Shown in pieces: positions 59,697 through 64,000 of a stretch of DNA of 64,000 nucleotides. The stretch is taken from positions 1,550,001 to 1,614,000 of the forward strand of contig NBAY01000003.1 of assembly GCA_002794775.1 (NCBI GenBank), in the 5' to 3' direction. Numbering within the stretch: the first letter of the stretch is position 1; the number at the start of each line of letters is the position of its first letter. The stretch is from Porodaedalea pini. Taxonomy: Eukaryota > Basidiomycota > Agaricomycetes > Hymenochaetales > Hymenochaetaceae. The notes below the pieces were generated by a model. That model saw nothing but the letters and a program-made list of their open reading frames with translations, did no database searches and had not been told where the DNA came from. A program made the position numbers and the translations under genes.

Positions 59697-60705
59697 GGCC
59701 TTAAGACGCGGCACACCGAGCGTGACGTTTTTACTCGAAACACCAGCGTAATGGAGGTATTTAGTGTCATCTGCATCGCCGGCTCACCAATCGACTGGGC
59801 AGCGAGTGTGCCGCACATCTCGCCCGGATGAGTGACCGACTGATTGAACTTTGTCTCCACCTCGCCCAAGACCCAGTCAAATGCTTCTCTGTTGAGATGG
59901 AACTCCTCTAGGACTGGACGCGCGGCAAAAGTCGCTCGAAGGTGCATGCGGAATGCAACAGAAGCGTTCTCGGCAGCCTCCTTTATTAAAAGATCATCGC
60001 CGCGCACAACGATGAGGCGGTCTGCCAGCTGCTGCACATGCCCAATGATGTAAACCGGCTCCAGATCGCTCGGTCTTCTGCGGTCGATATGGAAAATCTG
60101 TATTGTGTTCTGCACGATTCGGTTCAGGTTGACAGGAAGATAGTGGGCAGCGGAATTGTCACGGCCCGGGAAAATGAATTCACGGAGCAATTTACGATCC
60201 TCATGAAGACGGCCATATTCCTCATCGAATTTTTGCTGGAGCTCGAGGGATGAGTCATCGATACCGACTTGCAAAACACCAGGAAGGAATCCACCCTTCG
60301 GGTCAGTGACGTCGACCCGATAGCAATGTTCGAACTCGCGATCATTGATACCAAACGTTTTGATCATTTGCCGTTCAATAAAAGCACCGTCCATACCATC
60401 CTCGCCATACACGAATTGAATCAGGTCACCCAGTGAGTTTCGTACAGTCCCGTCGTAGCAGACAGCCACGTCTTCGAGTGCCTTTACAAGTCGACGCTGA
60501 ATGTAACCAGTCTCGCCCGTCTTGACAGCGGTATCGATCAGACCTTCGCGACCAGCCATAGCGTGGAAGAAAAACTCTTGAGGAGTTAATCCACGAAGAT
60601 ACGAGTTCTCAACGAAACCGCGCGCCTCTGGGCTGAAGTCATCCTTCGTAAAGTGAGGTAGTGTGCGATGCCTGAAGCCAAACGGGATTCACTTCCCTTC
60701 AACGG
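59697..60705 (-). pseudogene. RPB1: RPB1 fragment (copy D)
   Basis: Minus strand from about 60705: RRIPFG-region sequence ([19 protein letters not shown]), an intact bridge-helix stretch [80 protein letters not shown] and [20 protein letters not shown], a frameshift within the trigger loop (about 59750), ending at GVPRLK near 59700. Here RPB1 lies downstream of PRP8, the opposite order to copies A and B. Confidence 0.9.

Positions 60706-64000
<3,295 letters not shown>

Overview
The window looks like repeat-rich, gene-poor nuclear DNA of a basidiomycete fungus, most likely an agaricomycete. The evidence is short introns of about 45-60 nt with GT..AG ends, fungal-type Ty1/copia and chromodomain Ty3/gypsy elements, a Tnp2-type transposase, an agaricomycete-style Helitron helicase with a protease-like tail, and fragments of conserved eukaryotic genes. 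I see no rRNA, tRNA, CRISPR or bacterial features. Almost everything is mobile DNA or broken pieces of host genes; only two loci look like ordinary genes, and both are damaged or unrecognised.

Layout. 1-9.5 kb: minus-strand pieces of PRP8, NOT1, RPB1 (RNA polymerase II largest subunit) and a BTB-domain gene, fused to each other, plus two copies of a ~420-bp repeat here called R and one copia-like LTR. 9.5-13.7 kb: a 5'-truncated gypsy element. 13.7-14.3 kb: a Tc1/mariner fragment, repeated inverted at 25.5-26.1 kb inside a fuller element. 14.2-21.9 kb: an AT-hook gene split by an intact copia element (copy 1). 22.3-24.7 kb: an unrecognised multi-exon gene. 27.4-29.0 kb: AT-rich end of a Helitron. 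29.1-35.2 kb: second array of PRP8, RPB1 and BTB fragments ending in R. 36.2-42.2 kb: second copia element, inverted, with the same protein. 42.6-46.7 kb: Tnp2-like transposase. 47.0-59.3 kb: a DDE transposon split in two by a 10.3-kb insertion that carries R, BTB and most of PRP8 and ends in a 1.25-kb palindrome. 59.7-64.0 kb: RPB1 and PRP8 again, inverted relative to the previous PRP8 and apparently identical to it over 2.93 kb.

Main inference. The host-gene fragments keep their introns, occur in several copies with partly shared and partly different junctions, and in four places end at exactly the same nucleotides (the end of R) next to unrelated flanks. In one place the flanks rejoin into an intact reading frame if the insert is removed. 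This fits a family of gene-fragment-carrying mobile elements moved at the DNA level. A Helitron-like mechanism is the best guess, because one copy has a Helitron helicase end in the expected position, but the termini do not match the canonical Helitron consensus, so that remains inference. Both copia copies are flanked by perfect 5-bp target duplications and share one uninterrupted 1471-residue polyprotein, so they are recent. Several older coding regions have stop codons best explained by C-to-T or G-to-A changes.
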